A stretch of 52,181 nucleotides of DNA. Source: Candidatus Gastranaerophilales bacterium (GTDB lineage Bacteria > Cyanobacteriota > Vampirovibrionia > Gastranaerophilales > Gastranaerophilaceae). Location of the stretch: positions 1-52,181 of the forward strand of contig JAEEXX010000004.1 in assembly GCA_016287985.1 (NCBI GenBank), written 5' to 3'. Under the pieces are notes generated by a model, which saw only the letters and a list, made by a program, of their open reading frames with translations, did no database searches and was not told where the DNA came from. Position 1 is the stretch's first letter. Each line of letters begins with the position of its first letter. Below are positions 51,881 to 52,181 of the stretch, one piece after another. Made by a program: the position numbers and the translations under genes.

Positions 51881-52126
51881 TTATTTCATAATTGAAGAAA
51901 TAAATTTTATAGAATCATCCCTAAGTTCTTTGAAGAAATCAACTGTAAGTTTTGATAACGGTCTTTCGTCCATCTTGTCAAAAATAGCATATAAAGGTTC
52001 GCCGCCATTATTAAATCTCATTTGACGGTCTTTTTTAGTCAGATAATATAATTCAAAATCTTCAGGAATTTCCAATGCCCCTGCCGGTTTTTTGTTTCTT
52101 TCTATAGCTGAATAAGTTGTTGACAT
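51881..52126 (-). CDS. Conserved 81-residue protein, copy 2 (unknown function)
   Basis: 81 residues, 69 identical to the protein at 3060-3305. Most of the 12 changes are conservative (Asp/Glu, Ile/Leu/Val, Lys/Arg). Unchanged segments RNKKPAGALEIPEDF, DRQMRFNNGG and DFFKELRDDSI may form the functional core. No known family, signal peptide or membrane helix. Stands in the same orientation, about 48.8 kb from copy 1. AGAGAG precedes the ATG as in copy 1. Confidence 0.8.
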   Translation of the reverse strand: MSTTYSAIERNKKPAGALEIPEDFELYYLTKKDRQMRFNNGGEPLYAIFDKMDERPLSKLTVDFFKELRDDSIKFISSIMK

Positions 52127-52145
52127 ATTTTCAATCTCTCTTTTT

Positions 52146-52177
52146 AATAACTCTTACATATATATAAAGTATATAAG
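52146..52177 (-). promoter_or_regulatory. Conserved leader/promoter of 81-residue gene, copy 2
   Basis: All 32 bases equal 3325-3356, including TACTTTATATATATGTAAGA on the minus strand. Identity in a non-coding stretch is higher than in the coding regions next to it, which indicates selection on this sequence. Confidence 0.6.
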
Positions 52178-52181
52178 ATTC

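Overview
The window reads as a chromosomal segment of an AT-rich, diderm, fermentative and flagellated bacterium. An Omp85/BamA assembly factor and a chaperone-usher fimbrial operon show an outer membrane, FliD shows flagella, and pyruvate formate-lyase shows anaerobic metabolism. Together with the N-terminal F-x-G tags on several proteins, this look best fits the gut Melainabacteria/Vampirovibrionia (Gastranaerophilales-like). That placement is an inference from gene style; there is no rRNA or tRNA in the window to confirm it.

Layout. 1-3305 (minus): the 5' part of a lytic transglycosylase gene, a pyruvate formate-lyase that is split into a core protein and a separate 79-residue glycyl-radical subunit, and an 81-residue unknown protein. 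3306-3961 is gene-free and carries a dense CATG cluster. 3962-12139 (plus): a Cys-rich small protein, a short ribosome hibernation factor, a GT2 glycosyltransferase, then an operon with two GT8-type glycosyltransferase genes (one fused to a second GT-B-like half) and seven consecutive left-handed-beta-helix acyltransferases. This is probably a surface-glycan synthesis and O-acetylation locus. 12129-15779 (minus): rdgB (with an in-frame repeat insertion), bamA and a pilin-like protein. 16087-22498 (plus): a chaperone-usher fimbrial operon with structured RNA spacers. 22794-27271 (plus): a 996-residue protein of 18-residue helical repeats, then an anti-sigma factor, an ECF sigma factor and a Spy/CpxP-like periplasmic protein.

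27325-32821 (minus): fliD, mscL, a CMP-sugar synthetase plus a ketopantoate-reductase-like gene, an EF-hand protein and ribD. 32878-34916 (plus): a MacB-type ABC exporter pair. 35044-35405: RNase P RNA. 35467-37352 (minus): fabD, a 62-residue gene and fabG. 37449-39294 (plus): two unknown proteins, the second perhaps FliK-like. 39271-41505 (minus): a UROD/MetE-like protein, rplI and a two-gene phage-like module that faces an S24 (CI/LexA-type) repressor at 41678-42295. 42296-45626 (minus): mtnA, coaE (with an extra C-terminal domain), coaD and a membrane protein. 45774-47023: two unknown genes behind near-identical upstream blocks. 47047-52126: leuC, a patatin, proB and thrC, and a second copy of the 81-residue gene with the same leader.

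The best leads for new biology are the two-subunit pyruvate formate-lyase, the seven-member acyltransferase array with its gene-conversion tract, a promoter-like element shared by four transcription units, the paired Cys-rich small proteins (one inside a repressor-controlled module), the N-terminal F-x-G tag on CoaD/CoaE and other proteins, and the palindromic repeats in fimbrial spacers and inside rdgB.
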